Source: Rhodobiaceae bacterium
GTDB lineage: Bacteria > Pseudomonadota > Alphaproteobacteria > RS24
Direction of reading: 5' to 3'
DNA: 64,000 bases
Assembly: GCA_024639515.1 (NCBI GenBank)
Contig: JAHEIG010000003.1
Coordinates: 1-64,000, forward strand
The translations under genes were made by a program, and so were the position numbers. Positions 1 to 8,703 of the stretch are shown one piece after another. A model generated the notes under the pieces. That model searched no databases. It saw only the letters and a list, made by a program, of their open reading frames with translations, and was not told where the DNA came from. Position 1 is the first letter of the stretch. Each line of letters begins with the position of its first letter.

Positions 1-793
1 CGTCGCGTTGGTCGGCGCGCCATTTATCATATTGATTAATATTCGGCTGCACGACGATGATCTGTGGTTGGCCTGACACGACTGGCGCGGCTGGCGCCAT
101 TTCCGGCCCCGGCGCGTGCAACACAGACAGTGAATAGACCAAAGCGGCCAACGGCAAAGCCAGCCCGCCCAGCCGCGCCGCGCGGCCTTCACCGAACAGC
201 AAAGCGACACTCACCAAAGCCACCAGACCCAGCCCATGCACGCCGAGCAGCGCCACCGGTTGGGCGAGATACAGCCAACTGGCCCAGCCCATCACCGGTA
301 AGTTCCATGGCAGGCCGGTCAAAATACTGGCGCGGGCATATTCAGCCACAGCCCACAAAACGGCCAGCCACACAAACCCCATGGCGCGTTCGTAGCGCGG
401 GGCTTCATCACCCCTTTGGGTGTCGCCCGCCAGCACCCGCAGACTGGCGCCAAACCCCCAAAAGGCCAGCCCGCCAAACAGCGCCAGACCGGCTGGTAAC
501 AGCGTCACAGCAAATGGCAAAGCCCAGAGAAAGTCTTCGGCCTCGACCAGAAACGCCTCGCCAATCCAATAAAAGCCGACAAAGAATTGCCCAAAGCCAA
601 ACAGCCAGCCGAGCTTAAACAAGCGCGCCGCGTGCCCGCGATGATGCCATGCGAGATAAAATGCCAGCCCGAAGCTCAGATAAAATAGCGGTAGAAATTT
701 AACCGGCGCGTAAGAAAGCGGCAACAAAACACCGGCCAGCAAAATCATCCATTGTGGCCGATGCAGGCAAAAATCGCGCCAGCGCGCCAGCAT
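1..793 (-). CDS. lnt: Apolipoprotein N-acyltransferase, partial (C-terminus beyond left edge)
   Basis: This reading frame is absent from the ORF track because it runs off the left edge. Read on the minus strand from the ATG at 793 it gives about 264 residues: MLARWRDF, then a series of hydrophobic segments (for example WMILLAGVLLPLSYAP and LAFYLAWHH), ending in the start of the nitrilase-like domain (QIIVVQPNINQYDKWRADQR). That layout, membrane helices followed by a carbon-nitrogen hydrolase domain, is Lnt, which adds the third acyl chain to lipoproteins in the inner membrane. The catalytic Glu-Lys-Cys lies outside the window. Its ATG shares one base with the corC stop (TGATG), so translation is probably coupled to corC. 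Confidence 0.9.
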   Translation of the reverse strand, partial: MLARWRDFCLHRPQWMILLAGVLLPLSYAPVKFLPLFYLSFGLAFYLAWHHRGHAARLFKLGWLFGFGQFFVGFYWIGEAFLVEAEDFLWALPFAVTLLPAGLALFGGLAFWGFGASLRVLAGDTQRGDEAPRYERAMGFVWLAVLWAVAEYARASILTGLPWNLPVMGWASWLYLAQPVALLGVHGLGLVALVSVALLFGEGRAARLGGLALPLAALVYSLSVLHAPGPEMAPAAPVVSGQPQIIVVQPNINQYDKWRADQRD

Positions 794-1689
794 CAGCCCG
801 CGTCACCATTGCGCTTAATGTCGATGGTTTTGATGCGGCGCGGGTCGCCGTCGCGGATAACGAATTCGATTTCCGGGCCATTGGCGAATTGATAGCTAAT
901 CATTTCGCCGCGCTCTGGCACGCGCCCGGCAATGGCAAACACCAAACCGCCCAGCGTGTCGATATCCTCAAAGTCTTCGTTCTCAGAAAACGGCAGGCTC
1001 AGCGTCGCTTCTAAATCGGCGATGGTCAGGCGTGCCGGTGCCCGCCAGTGGTCCGGCCCTTCATCGCGCAAAACAATCTCGCCATCTTCTTCGTCATGCT
1101 CGTCTTCGATCTCGCCGACGATTTCTTCAATCAGATCTTCAATCGTCACCAGCCCATCGGTGCCGCCATATTCGTCAATAACCAACGCCATGTGGCGGCG
1201 TGTGGCTTGCATTTTCAGCAACAGGTCAATGGCCGGCATGGAGGGCGGCACAAAAATCACAGGCCGCACCAATTTGGCGATTTCAATTTTTGATAAATCA
1301 GCCTTCTCGGCGCCATTGGTTTTCTGGTGCAAGTCAGACAACACATCTTTCACATGCACCATGCCCAAAGGCTGGTCGAGCGTGTCGCGGTAAATTGGCA
1401 TGCGCGAGTGGCCGCATCCGGCAAAGGTGCCGAGAATATCGCTGGCTTCTTCGTCGGCATCCAGCGCCTCAATATCGGCGCGCGGCACCATCACATCCTC
1501 GACCCGCACATCGCCAAAGCCGAGCAGATTGCGCAGCATGTGCAATTCTTCGTCGGAGAAACTGTCTTCGCCGTCATTATCTTCCAGCACATCTTCGATG
1601 CTCTCGCGCAAGCTGGCTTCAGAGGCACCGAAAAACAGGCGCCTCACACGGCCCCAGATCGACAGGTTTTGTTGGTCAGACAAGCTCAT
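793..1689 (-). CDS. corC: CorC/HlyC-family CBS-domain protein
   Basis: A 298-residue soluble protein with no membrane segment. Residues about 60-200 hold a CBS pair with the family signatures [35 protein letters not shown] and [25 protein letters not shown]. The C-terminal 80 residues ([14 protein letters not shown] to [10 protein letters not shown]) are the CorC_HlyC transporter-associated domain. The family is linked to magnesium/cobalt efflux in enterobacteria, but the molecular role in alphaproteobacteria is not settled. The start overlaps the ybeY stop by 4 nt (ATGA), and the gene sits in the conserved phoH-ybeY-corC-lnt order. Confidence 0.93.
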   Translation of the reverse strand: MSLSDQQNLSIWGRVRRLFFGASEASLRESIEDVLEDNDGEDSFSDEELHMLRNLLGFGDVRVEDVMVPRADIEALDADEEASDILGTFAGCGHSRMPIYRDTLDQPLGMVHVKDVLSDLHQKTNGAEKADLSKIEIAKLVRPVIFVPPSMPAIDLLLKMQATRRHMALVIDEYGGTDGLVTIEDLIEEIVGEIEDEHDEEDGEIVLRDEGPDHWRAPARLTIADLEATLSLPFSENEDFEDIDTLGGLVFAIAGRVPERGEMISYQFANGPEIEFVIRDGDPRRIKTIDIKRNGDAG

Positions 1690-2303
1690 GCTCGTTCTCC
1701 GTTTATGGCTCCGTTTAAGTCTCTATTGGCGTCACCCTCATCGCCCGCATCAGCGACATAAGGATTGGCAATCCCGCGAAGGGCCAAAATATCGATTTCG
1801 AGGCGCTCCATCGCATCTGCCGCCGTAGCCTCATCATGGTCATGGCCAATCAAGTGTAAAATACCATGGGTTAATAAATGCTGAGCATGCGCCGCCAAGC
1901 TGATATCGGCTTTCGCCGCTTCATCGTGCATCGTCTCATAGGCCATCACCACATCGCCGAGCAAAACCGGCGGCGGCGGAAAGCCCTCAGCAGTGGCTGG
2001 CTGGTCAAAATCAATGGCAGGAAACGACAGCACATTGGTCGGCTTATCCTTACCGCGATAATCGCGATTGAGAGCGTGAACCGCCGCGTCATTATCCAGC
2101 ACCAAGCTCAGCTCGCAGGCCGGTAAGCCAAGCACTTGCCAGACAAAATGACCATGCGCCAGTATATCGTCACAAAGCGGCTGCCAGCGCGCATCATTGA
2201 CACTGGCCTCAATATCGAGTGGGGAGTCGTCAATCAGCGCCGGACTGTCAGGCTCCGGATCTTCGCTCGCAGCATCGGGCGCGTTATGGATGATCTTGTT
2301 CAT
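1686..2303 (-). CDS. ybeY: Endoribonuclease YbeY (16S rRNA maturation)
   Basis: A 205-residue protein with the zinc-binding signature HGILHLIGHDH (H-x3-H-x5-H) in the C-terminal half, followed by MERLEIDIL as usual in the family. YbeY is a metal-dependent RNase involved in 16S rRNA 3' end maturation and ribosome quality control. The N-terminus carries about 30 acidic residues (DAASEDPEPDSPALIDD) before the fold begins, so the protein is longer than the roughly 155-residue E. coli enzyme. The ATG at 2303 is preceded by CGGAAG, and it overlaps the phoH stop by 4 nt. Confidence 0.95.
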   Translation of the reverse strand: MNKIIHNAPDAASEDPEPDSPALIDDSPLDIEASVNDARWQPLCDDILAHGHFVWQVLGLPACELSLVLDNDAAVHALNRDYRGKDKPTNVLSFPAIDFDQPATAEGFPPPPVLLGDVVMAYETMHDEAAKADISLAAHAQHLLTHGILHLIGHDHDEATAADAMERLEIDILALRGIANPYVADAGDEGDANRDLNGAINGERA

Positions 2304-3460
2304 TTGCTTCCGTGTTCTTTTTCAGCTTGGCTTTTCTTGGCCGGTGCTTTGCGCTGCCGTGTTTTTGTTGGCAGTAACTTATCCCTTTTATTATAGGCTT
2401 TCACAATCCGTGTCACCAAATCATGTCGCACGACGTCTTCTTCGCCGAATTGAATAATCTCGACATTCTTAATACTCGGCAGAATCTCCAGCGCATCTTT
2501 CAAGCCCGATTTGGCCCCGAAAGGCAGGTCGATTTGGCTCGGGTCACCGGTCACCACCATGCGCGAATTTTCACCCATACGGGTCAGGAACATTTTCATT
2601 TGCATTGGCGTAGCGTTTTGCGACTCGTCGAGAATAACAAACGCATTGCTCAAAGTACGCCCGCGCATAAACGCCAAGGGCGCGATTTCAATCTCTCCCG
2701 ACTCCAGCGAGCGGGTGACTTGCGGGCCGGGCAGCATGTCATAAAGCGCGTCATAAAGTGGCCGCAGATAGGGGTCGACCTTGTCGCGCATATCGCCCGG
2801 CAGGAAGCCGAGGTTTTCGCCCGCTTCCACGGCAGGGCGCGACAGAATAATCCGGTCGACTTTGCCTTCCACCAACATGGCGGCAGCGGCGGCGACCGCC
2901 AGATAGGTTTTGCCAGTACCGGCAGGCCCGGTGCCGACAACCAATTCGCGGTTGAGCAGGGCGTGAATATAAGCCGCTTGGGTCGGCGAACGCGGTAGTA
3001 CTTCGCGCCGGTGGGTGCGGATGGCTGGCATATCGTCGAGCCGTTTCACTTTGCCCGCACCATTGGATTTGCCGCCTTTGGTGTTACTGCGCTGTGTCTG
3101 TGTATCATCGCCACTGGCCATATTTGATCCTGTTTCCTTATAAGCCTCTCTTTTGGCGCTTAGGCTGAGCCGCAAAGCGCCATCGACATCGCCGCTGCTG
3201 ACTTCGGCGCCGCGCTCAAGGTGGTGATAAAGCGTGTTCAACACGCGCTCGGCGCGGCCACACGCATCGGCCTCGCCAATCACGAAAACCTGATTGCCAC
3301 GATTGGTCAAAGAGACGTCGAGGGTTTCTTCAATCCGCGCCAGATTCTTACCATGCTCGCCATACAGTTCGGGTAACAGACGGTTATTGTCGAATTCGAG
3401 AACCAGCTTGGTGCTGGCATTGTTTTTGGCGACCCCGCCTTTATCGCGTGACACGCTCAA
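2300..3460 (-). CDS. phoH: PhoH-like ATPase
   Basis: A 386-residue PhoH family protein. An N-terminal segment of about 100 residues (VLEFDNNRLLPELYGEHGKNLARIEE) resembles a nucleic-acid-binding module. After a low-complexity linker comes the P-loop ATPase with Walker A GTGPAGTGKT at about residue 176 and the GDPSQIDLP motif. The tail is highly basic (TKTRQRKAPAKKSQAEK), compatible with RNA binding. The start is TTG at 3460, supported by AGAGAGG seven bases upstream; a GTG two codons later is the alternative. This is the first gene of the phoH-ybeY-corC-lnt run and has a good promoter candidate upstream. Its role is inferred to be RNA or ribosome related, from its ybeY partner. Confidence 0.92.
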   Translation of the reverse strand: MSVSRDKGGVAKNNASTKLVLEFDNNRLLPELYGEHGKNLARIEETLDVSLTNRGNQVFVIGEADACGRAERVLNTLYHHLERGAEVSSGDVDGALRLSLSAKREAYKETGSNMASGDDTQTQRSNTKGGKSNGAGKVKRLDDMPAIRTHRREVLPRSPTQAAYIHALLNRELVVGTGPAGTGKTYLAVAAAAAMLVEGKVDRIILSRPAVEAGENLGFLPGDMRDKVDPYLRPLYDALYDMLPGPQVTRSLESGEIEIAPLAFMRGRTLSNAFVILDESQNATPMQMKMFLTRMGENSRMVVTGDPSQIDLPFGAKSGLKDALEILPSIKNVEIIQFGEEDVVRHDLVTRIVKAYNKRDKLLPTKTRQRKAPAKKSQAEKEHGSK

Positions 3461-3531
3461 GTGCGAACCTCTCTATGAGATGTGGCTCGGGCGCGTCGGG
3501 ATATGAATTTTTGTATCATCATATGCTTCAA

Positions 3532-3560
3532 ATTATCGACAAATTTGCAGCAATAGGCAA
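3532..3560 (-). promoter_or_regulatory. Sigma70-like promoter candidate for phoH-ybeY-corC-lnt
   Basis: On the minus strand TTGCCT (3560-3555) and GATAAT (3537-3532) are separated by exactly 17 nt. That is 4/6 and 5/6 against the consensus. The -10 lies about 70 nt upstream of the phoH TTG start, in the 146-nt gap after miaB. Called by eye only. Confidence 0.5.
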
Positions 3561-3606
3561 GCCCTGAGGCATCAAACATGCATTTTGCTGAAGCGGTGGA
3601 AATCAC

Positions 3607-5013
3607 CTAAGCGTCCTCATCGGCCAACTCACCGACCATGCTGAAGCTAAACGCTGTGGTGATTTTGACCGGCAAAACGCGGCCCCGCACGGCAGACATC
3701 ATCGCCTCATCCATCGACACATGAACGGTTTGCAAATACGGGCTACGGCCCGACATCTGGCCGTCTTTCTTGCTCGGCTTTTCAAATAGCACCGGCAAGA
3801 CGCGGCCAATCTGCGCTTCGTTGAACTGGCGCTGGTGTTCGGCCAAACGGGTTTTCAGCCGTTGCAGGCGCGCATCCTTCACCGCTTCGTCGACTTGCTC
3901 AGGGCTATCGGCGGCAGGGGTGCCGGGGCGCGGCGAATATTTGAACGAATAGGCTTGGGCGTATTTGACCTCGTCAATCAACGCCATGGTGGCGTCAAAA
4001 TCCTCATCACTCTCGCCCGGAAAGCCGACGATAAAATCGGACGACAACGCCAAATCAGGGCGCGCTTGACGGAAGCGGCGCACCAGCGCCAGATAATCAG
4101 CCGCCGTATGCTGGCGGTTCATGGCTTGCAAAATTTTATCCGAGCCAGCCTGTATCGGCAGATGCAAATACGGCATCAGCTTCGGGTTGCTGCCATGCGC
4201 GTCAATCAGCGCATCATCCATATCGCGCGGATGACTGGTGGTGAAGCGCAAGCGCTCGACACCGGCAATATCGCCGAGCTGGCGCAATAGCCCATCGAGG
4301 CGCAGGCCGCTTTGGCGGTCTTGCCAAGCATTCACATTCTGCCCCAACAGAGTAATTTCGCAGACCCCTTGCTCAACCAAGGCGCGGGTTTCGGCGACAA
4401 TGTCCTGCGTGTCGCGCGACACTTCTTCGCCGCGCGTATACGGAACGACACAAAATGTGCAGAATTTATCGCAGCCTTCCTGCACCGTCACAAAGGCTGA
4501 CGGGTTGCGGGTAATCGGCTTGCGGGCAACAGACTGCAGCGCCTCGAATTTCTCAGCGGCGGGAAACTCAGTGCGCACCAATCGGGCTTTTTCGCCACGG
4601 GCCCGCAGATCATTCACCTTGTCCAACATATCCGGCAATTGCTGGAAGGTTTGCGGCCCGAAAACCATATCGACAATCGGCGCGCGCGAGATAATCTCCG
4701 CCCCTTCGGCTTGCGCCACACAGCCCGCGACGGCGACAATCATGTCGTCATTTTTCTGTTTCAACGGCTTCACGCGGCCAAGATAAGAATACACTTTCTG
4801 CACCGCTTTTTCGCGAATATGGCAGGTGTTGAGGATCACCATATCGGCGCCCTCAGGGCTTTCCACCTGCTCATAGCCAGCCGTCACCAAGGCTTCGGCC
4901 ATACGCTCGCTGTCATAGACATTCATCTGACAGCCATAGGTCTGGATAAAGCAGCGTTTACTATTGGCTTGCGGCGCCTTTGTTGGCGTTTCTGTTTTGC
5001 TTATTGGGTCCAT
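3607..5013 (-). CDS. miaB: tRNA-2-methylthio-N6-dimethylallyladenosine synthase MiaB
   Basis: A 468-residue radical-SAM methylthiotransferase that converts i6A37 to ms2i6A37 in tRNAs. The three Cys of the auxiliary 4Fe-4S cluster are at about 28 (QTYGCQMN), 64 (NTCHIREKA) and 98 (AGCVAQ). The radical-SAM C-x3-C-x2-C (CDKFCTFC) starts at about 181, and a TRAM domain forms the C-terminus. It lies 9 nt after plsC in the fur-plsC-miaB run. Start ATG at 5013. Confidence 0.97.
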   Translation of the reverse strand: MDPISKTETPTKAPQANSKRCFIQTYGCQMNVYDSERMAEALVTAGYEQVESPEGADMVILNTCHIREKAVQKVYSYLGRVKPLKQKNDDMIVAVAGCVAQAEGAEIISRAPIVDMVFGPQTFQQLPDMLDKVNDLRARGEKARLVRTEFPAAEKFEALQSVARKPITRNPSAFVTVQEGCDKFCTFCVVPYTRGEEVSRDTQDIVAETRALVEQGVCEITLLGQNVNAWQDRQSGLRLDGLLRQLGDIAGVERLRFTTSHPRDMDDALIDAHGSNPKLMPYLHLPIQAGSDKILQAMNRQHTAADYLALVRRFRQARPDLALSSDFIVGFPGESDEDFDATMALIDEVKYAQAYSFKYSPRPGTPAADSPEQVDEAVKDARLQRLKTRLAEHQRQFNEAQIGRVLPVLFEKPSKKDGQMSGRSPYLQTVHVSMDEAMMSAVRGRVLPVKITTAFSFSMVGELADEDA

Positions 5014-5022
5014 GCCTTGCGT

Positions 5023-5841
5023 TTAGCGGTTTTTTAGCTGCGCGGCAAGACGGCGGCCACGAATTTGGTCGAGGCCTTCTCTGACTTTGGCTTGGCTGGC
5101 CCGGGCCATGGTTTTGCGGTCGCGCATATCGTCGCCGCGCAAGGGGGCGTGAAAAACAATATCAATGACCACGCAAGAGCGCAGCAACATGAATAATAAA
5201 TGCGGCGCCAAAGCCTCATCGCCAACCCAAGCGAAGTTGCCACGCTGGCGCCGCCCCATCACCATATTATGTGACTCACTAAAAGTGACAGTCATCGGCT
5301 GCACTTTAATATCTGACGGGCGGCGTTTCTTGGTTGGGGCAAGCGCGGCGCGCTCAACCGAGGCGAACAAAGAAGATTTGAACGGCAATAAGCGTGTGCC
5401 ATCTGTCGTCGTGCCCTCGGCAAACAACACCAAGCGGTCGCCTGACGCCAAACGGTCGGCCAGTTGATTGCTGGTATGGGCGGTGTGACGCCCAGGGCGG
5501 CGGTCGACAAAAACCGTCCGCTGCAAATTCGCCAACTGGCCGAAAAGCGGCCATGTTTTGACTTCTTTCTTGGCGACGAAAGAAACCGGTATCAGCGAGC
5601 CAATCGACACAATGTCAAACCACGACACATGATTGCTGACCATCAGCGTGCCTTTTTCGGGCAGCCCGCCATGCACCCGCACCTGCACGCCCATGAGTTT
5701 CAAAATCAACCGATGAAAAGTGCGCGGCAGCACATCACGCAAGCGCGGCACGAAGGAAAAAATAAATTGGAATGGCGCCAATGACAGCGTGAGACCAATA
5801 AAAACCAAAATACGCAGAATTACTCTAGGCCACAAAAGCAC
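5023..5841 (-). CDS. 1-acyl-sn-glycerol-3-phosphate (or lyso-lipid) acyltransferase, PlsC family
   Basis: A 272-residue membrane-associated acyltransferase. An N-terminal hydrophobic segment (ILRILVFIGLTLSLAPFQFIFSFV) precedes the catalytic NHVSWFD (N-H-x4-D) and the substrate-binding FAEGTTTDG motif. PlsC makes phosphatidic acid from lysophosphatidate. Homologues in this position in alphaproteobacteria are sometimes annotated OlsA (ornithine-lipid O-acyltransferase), so the acyl acceptor is not decidable here. The start is GTG at 5841, 6 nt after the fur stop. Confidence 0.9.
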   Translation of the reverse strand: MLLWPRVILRILVFIGLTLSLAPFQFIFSFVPRLRDVLPRTFHRLILKLMGVQVRVHGGLPEKGTLMVSNHVSWFDIVSIGSLIPVSFVAKKEVKTWPLFGQLANLQRTVFVDRRPGRHTAHTSNQLADRLASGDRLVLFAEGTTTDGTRLLPFKSSLFASVERAALAPTKKRRPSDIKVQPMTVTFSESHNMVMGRRQRGNFAWVGDEALAPHLLFMLLRSCVVIDIVFHAPLRGDDMRDRKTMARASQAKVREGLDQIRGRRLAAQLKNR

Positions 5842-5847
5842 GGATAA

Positions 5848-6297
5848 TTATTCGCCCTCCTTATCGTCCTTGTCTAGCGGTACGGCATATAACTCAAGGC
5901 GATGGTCGACCAGCTTATACCCCAAACTATGGGCAACAGCGGCTTGCAGGCGTTCAATTTCTTCATTGGAAAATTCAATAACCCGACCCGATTGCACATC
6001 AATCAAATGGTCGTGGTGTTCATCTGAGGCAGGCTCATAGCGGGCCCGTCCGTCGCCAAAGTCGTGGCGCTCAAGGATGCCGGCTTCTTCAAACATGCGG
6101 ACGGTGCGATAGACGGTGGCGATTGAAATCGCTTCATCTTGCTCAGCCGCGCGGCGATACACTTCCTCGACATCGGGATGGTCGTCAGCTTTCGACAAAA
6201 CGCGGGCAACCACCCGACGCTGGTCGGTCATGCGCATGCCTGCGGCGACTGCTGCAGCCTCAATATCTGCCGAATTACTGGTCTTACTCGAAGTCAT
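5848..6297 (-). CDS. fur: Fur/Mur-family metalloregulator
   Basis: A Fur superfamily repressor: winged helix (MRMTDQRRVVARVLSKADDHPDVEEVYRRA, then SIATVYRTVRMFEEAGIL) and a metal/dimerisation half with DEHHDHLIDVQSGRVIEF. The C-x2-C pairs of enterobacterial Fur are absent: the usual LICLDCG is LIDVQSG here. That matches the alphaproteobacterial Fur/Mur subgroup, some members of which sense manganese. I chose the ATG at 6297, giving 149 residues. The track start is a GTG at 6333 that overlaps rimI by 11 nt and adds MIYKITCDSISS. Whether iron or manganese is the effector cannot be read from the sequence. Confidence 0.92.
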   Translation of the reverse strand: MTSSKTSNSADIEAAAVAAGMRMTDQRRVVARVLSKADDHPDVEEVYRRAAEQDEAISIATVYRTVRMFEEAGILERHDFGDGRARYEPASDEHHDHLIDVQSGRVIEFSNEEIERLQAAVAHSLGYKLVDHRLELYAVPLDKDDKEGE

Positions 6298-6322
6298 TGA
6301 AGAGATACTATCACAAGTTATT

Positions 6323-6757
6323 TTATAAATCACGCCGCATCAAAATTGCGTCAACACCATCATAATATGCCTCGCGCCGGCCTGTTTCGTCAAACCCCAG
6401 GCGGCGATAAAGTTGGCGCGCGGCGCGATTATCGGCCGCCACTTCCAAATGCCACTGACGGATGCCGCGCTGCCGCAGAAAATCGGCGGCCTGCTCCATC
6501 AGCCGACGCGCCACCCCCTGGCGTTGCATGGGCGGGGTTACGGCCAGCGTTAGAATCTCTGCCTCATCGGCGACGAATTGCAAACACATAAAACCATCTA
6601 TGGCGTCGCTATCATCGCGCGCTGTCGCCGCCAAAGCCAGCCGATGCGGGCTTTGCAGCAGCCGCTCAAAGGCTTGTTGGCCCCAGAATTTATCGAAACA
6701 TTGGCGGTGCACCGCCGCCAGCTTTTGTGCGTCATGGCAGGGCTGCACTTGCGTCAT
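6323..6757 (-). CDS. rimI: Ribosomal-protein-alanine N-acetyltransferase RimI (GNAT)
   Basis: A 144-residue GNAT fold. The acetyl-CoA loop is V-T-P-P-M-Q-R-Q-G-V-A-R-R-L (Q/RxxGxG/A pattern), followed by HLEVAADNRAARQLYRRLGFDETGRREAYY, which is typical of RimI. It acetylates N-termini (S18 in E. coli). It overlaps tsaB by 4 nt; tsaB-rimI-fur is a common alphaproteobacterial arrangement. Confidence 0.92.
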   Translation of the reverse strand: MTQVQPCHDAQKLAAVHRQCFDKFWGQQAFERLLQSPHRLALAATARDDSDAIDGFMCLQFVADEAEILTLAVTPPMQRQGVARRLMEQAADFLRQRGIRQWHLEVAADNRAARQLYRRLGFDETGRREAYYDGVDAILMRRDL

Positions 6758-7473
6758 GCGTCGGCGTCCGATTGCCTGCGCAATTGTTTATCGGGGTTGG
6801 GCAGGGTGGCATCGGGCGGGCGCAAGTAAAGCGGCTCGGGATGGCGCGGCTGCGCTGCCCAGTCTTGGTCGCTCAGCGCTTCGGCCACATGCAACACCTG
6901 CACCGCATCGGGATAGTCGGCAATCTCGGCAAGCTGGAAGCGCGCCCCGCCCGCCGCTTGAACATGCGCCGCACCAGAGCCGGCCACAGCCAGCGTTTGA
7001 TCAGGGTGCAAGCCGACCACTTGCGCCAGAGACAGTGCTTGCGGGGCGTCGAGAGCTTGGCCGCTGGCGTCAAAACTTTGCGTGTAATAGGTATCGCGGC
7101 GGGCATCGACGCTGATGATCAGCGGCGTCTCGCCCGCATGAGCCGCCGCCATGGCGTGCAATGTGCCGATTGAACAAACCGGAATATCCAACGCCAAAGC
7201 CAGACCCCGCATCGCCGACAGCCCGACCCGCACGCCGGAAAACGTGCCCGGCCCAACCGTCACGGCGAGGCGCTCAAGGTTCTCGAAAGCGATCTCGGCT
7301 TGGGCGCAGACGCGCGCCATCATCGGCATTAAGGCTTCGGCATGCCCGCGCGTCATTGTTTGGATTTCAGAGAAAACTGTGTCGGCATTGCGTAACGCCA
7401 CTGAGCACGCACCTTGCGTGGTATCACAAGCCAGCAAAATGGGATGGCTAGACAATCTCGCAGGCTTCGTCAA
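6754..7473 (-). CDS. tsaB: tRNA threonylcarbamoyladenosine biosynthesis protein TsaB
   Basis: A 239-residue ASKHA-fold protein with ILLACDTTQGACSVAL at the N-terminus, MTRGHAEALMPM, and VGPGTFSGVRVGLSAMRGLAL. TsaB is the scaffold partner of TsaD/TsaE in making t6A37 on tRNAs. The track start is TTG at 7473. A second TTG at 7455 (giving SSHPILLACDTT) would match family length better and cut the overlap with the upstream nitroreductase gene from 26 to 8 nt, so the start is uncertain. Confidence 0.92.
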   Translation of the reverse strand: MTKPARLSSHPILLACDTTQGACSVALRNADTVFSEIQTMTRGHAEALMPMMARVCAQAEIAFENLERLAVTVGPGTFSGVRVGLSAMRGLALALDIPVCSIGTLHAMAAAHAGETPLIISVDARRDTYYTQSFDASGQALDAPQALSLAQVVGLHPDQTLAVAGSGAAHVQAAGGARFQLAEIADYPDAVQVLHVAEALSDQDWAAQPRHPEPLYLRPPDATLPNPDKQLRRQSDADA

Positions 7474-8038
7474 AGCTCAGGCGTGGCGAGCGTTCAAACA
7501 CAGCCGCCGCATTGCCATGGCCGATATTGCACAGGAAATTGGTTTTGAACCGGCCATCAGGGAAAAACTCATTATCGACACCAGCCGCATCAAACCCCGA
7601 CATCGGCCCAACATCCAGCCCCAAGGCGCGCGCCGCCATCATCAAATAAGCCCCTTGCAGCGAGCCATTGCGCATGGCGGTTTGCAGCGCGACATCTTCG
7701 TCATGGGCGAACCAGTCGCGGGCTTCCGGATTATGCGGGAACAATTGCGGGATCAAATCATAGAATTTTGTGTCATAGGCGATAATCGCACAGACCGGCG
7801 CAGCCTCTGTTTTCGCCTGATTGCTCTCCATCAAATGCGGCAAGAGGCGCTTTTTACCTTCGTCAGAAGATACAAAAACAAACCGCGCCGGCGAGCAATT
7901 GGCACTGGTCGGGGCCATTTTGGTCAAATCATAAAGCGCTGCGATTTGCTCTGCCGTCACCGGCGAGTCGTGGAAATCATTATGCGAGCGCGCCGTGACA
8001 AAAAGCTGATCGAGCGCAGAGGCGTAAAGTTTGGTCAT
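7448..8038 (-). CDS. RutE/HadB-like NAD(P)H nitroreductase family protein
   Basis: An FMN-dependent nitroreductase-fold protein. The N-terminus LDQLFVTARSHNDFHDSPVT...LYDLTKMAPTSANCSPARFVFV is very close to the malonic-semialdehyde reductase RutE pattern, and RNGSLQGAYLMMAARALGLDVGPMSGFD completes the fold. No other rut genes are present, so a role in pyrimidine degradation is not implied; the substrate is unknown. I chose the ATG at 8038 because AAAGGA lies just upstream. The track start at 8053 adds five residues. Confidence 0.85.
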   Translation of the reverse strand: MTKLYASALDQLFVTARSHNDFHDSPVTAEQIAALYDLTKMAPTSANCSPARFVFVSSDEGKKRLLPHLMESNQAKTEAAPVCAIIAYDTKFYDLIPQLFPHNPEARDWFAHDEDVALQTAMRNGSLQGAYLMMAARALGLDVGPMSGFDAAGVDNEFFPDGRFKTNFLCNIGHGNAAAVFERSPRLSFDEACEIV

Positions 8039-8066
8039 GGGCCGTCCTTTCAAACCGCGCGGCGGT

Positions 8067-8624
8067 TTACATCACCGCGCGCACTTCGGTGACGTCTGGC
8101 ACGAAATGTTTCAGCAGTTTTTCAATGCCGTGCTTCAGCGTCGCGGTGGCACTTGGGCAACCGGCGCAGGCACCGCGCATATGCAGCGAGACTACGCCAT
8201 CGTCAAAGCCGTGAAACACAATATCGCCGCCATCTTGCGCCACAGCCGGGCGCACGCGAGTGTCGAGAATTTGTTTGATGGCGCGCACCACCTCGCTGTC
8301 TTCATCGTCTGCTTCACTGGCCGCAGGGGCGCTGGCATTGGGCATCATCACCGGACGCTGGGCAACGAAATGCTCCATAATCGCGTTCAGCAAGGCTGGT
8401 TTCAAATGTTGCCATTCACCGTCTGATTTGGTGATGGCAATAAAATCGGCACCGAGGAAAACCCCGCCGACATTTTCAATATCAAACAAGGCGGCGGCCA
8501 AAGGTGAGGCCTTCGCCGCCTCAGAATTTGGGAAGTCCACCGGCAGGGCATCGCCCATCACTTCGCGACCCGGCAAAAACTTCAGGGTTGCTGGGTTAGG
8601 TGTGTCTTCGGTCTGAATAAACAT
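8067..8624 (-). CDS. NfuA/NifU-like Fe-S cluster carrier
   Basis: A 185-residue protein with the Nfu N-terminal domain (MFIQTEDTPNPATLKFLPG) and the C-terminal NifU-like domain carrying C-A-G-C (MRGACAGCPSATATLKHGIEKLL). That pair of cysteines bridges a 4Fe-4S cluster in the dimer. It delivers clusters to apo-proteins such as lipoyl synthase and aconitase (family knowledge). The ATG is preceded by a strong AAGGAGA. Confidence 0.94.
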   Translation of the reverse strand: MFIQTEDTPNPATLKFLPGREVMGDALPVDFPNSEAAKASPLAAALFDIENVGGVFLGADFIAITKSDGEWQHLKPALLNAIMEHFVAQRPVMMPNASAPAASEADDEDSEVVRAIKQILDTRVRPAVAQDGGDIVFHGFDDGVVSLHMRGACAGCPSATATLKHGIEKLLKHFVPDVTEVRAVM

Positions 8625-8703
8625 GGGTGTCTCCTTCGCGCCCTGTATGGGTTCAGCAATATAGGGAATATATAAGACGCGGCCTCGATAATTGCCAGCC
8701 CAA

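Noticed and set aside
64-618. 184-residue plus-strand ORF at the left edge
   Set aside because: It is antisense to the partial lnt frame. Its Pro/Arg-rich sequence has no recognisable domain, whereas the minus-strand frame has membrane helices and the Lnt nitrilase start.
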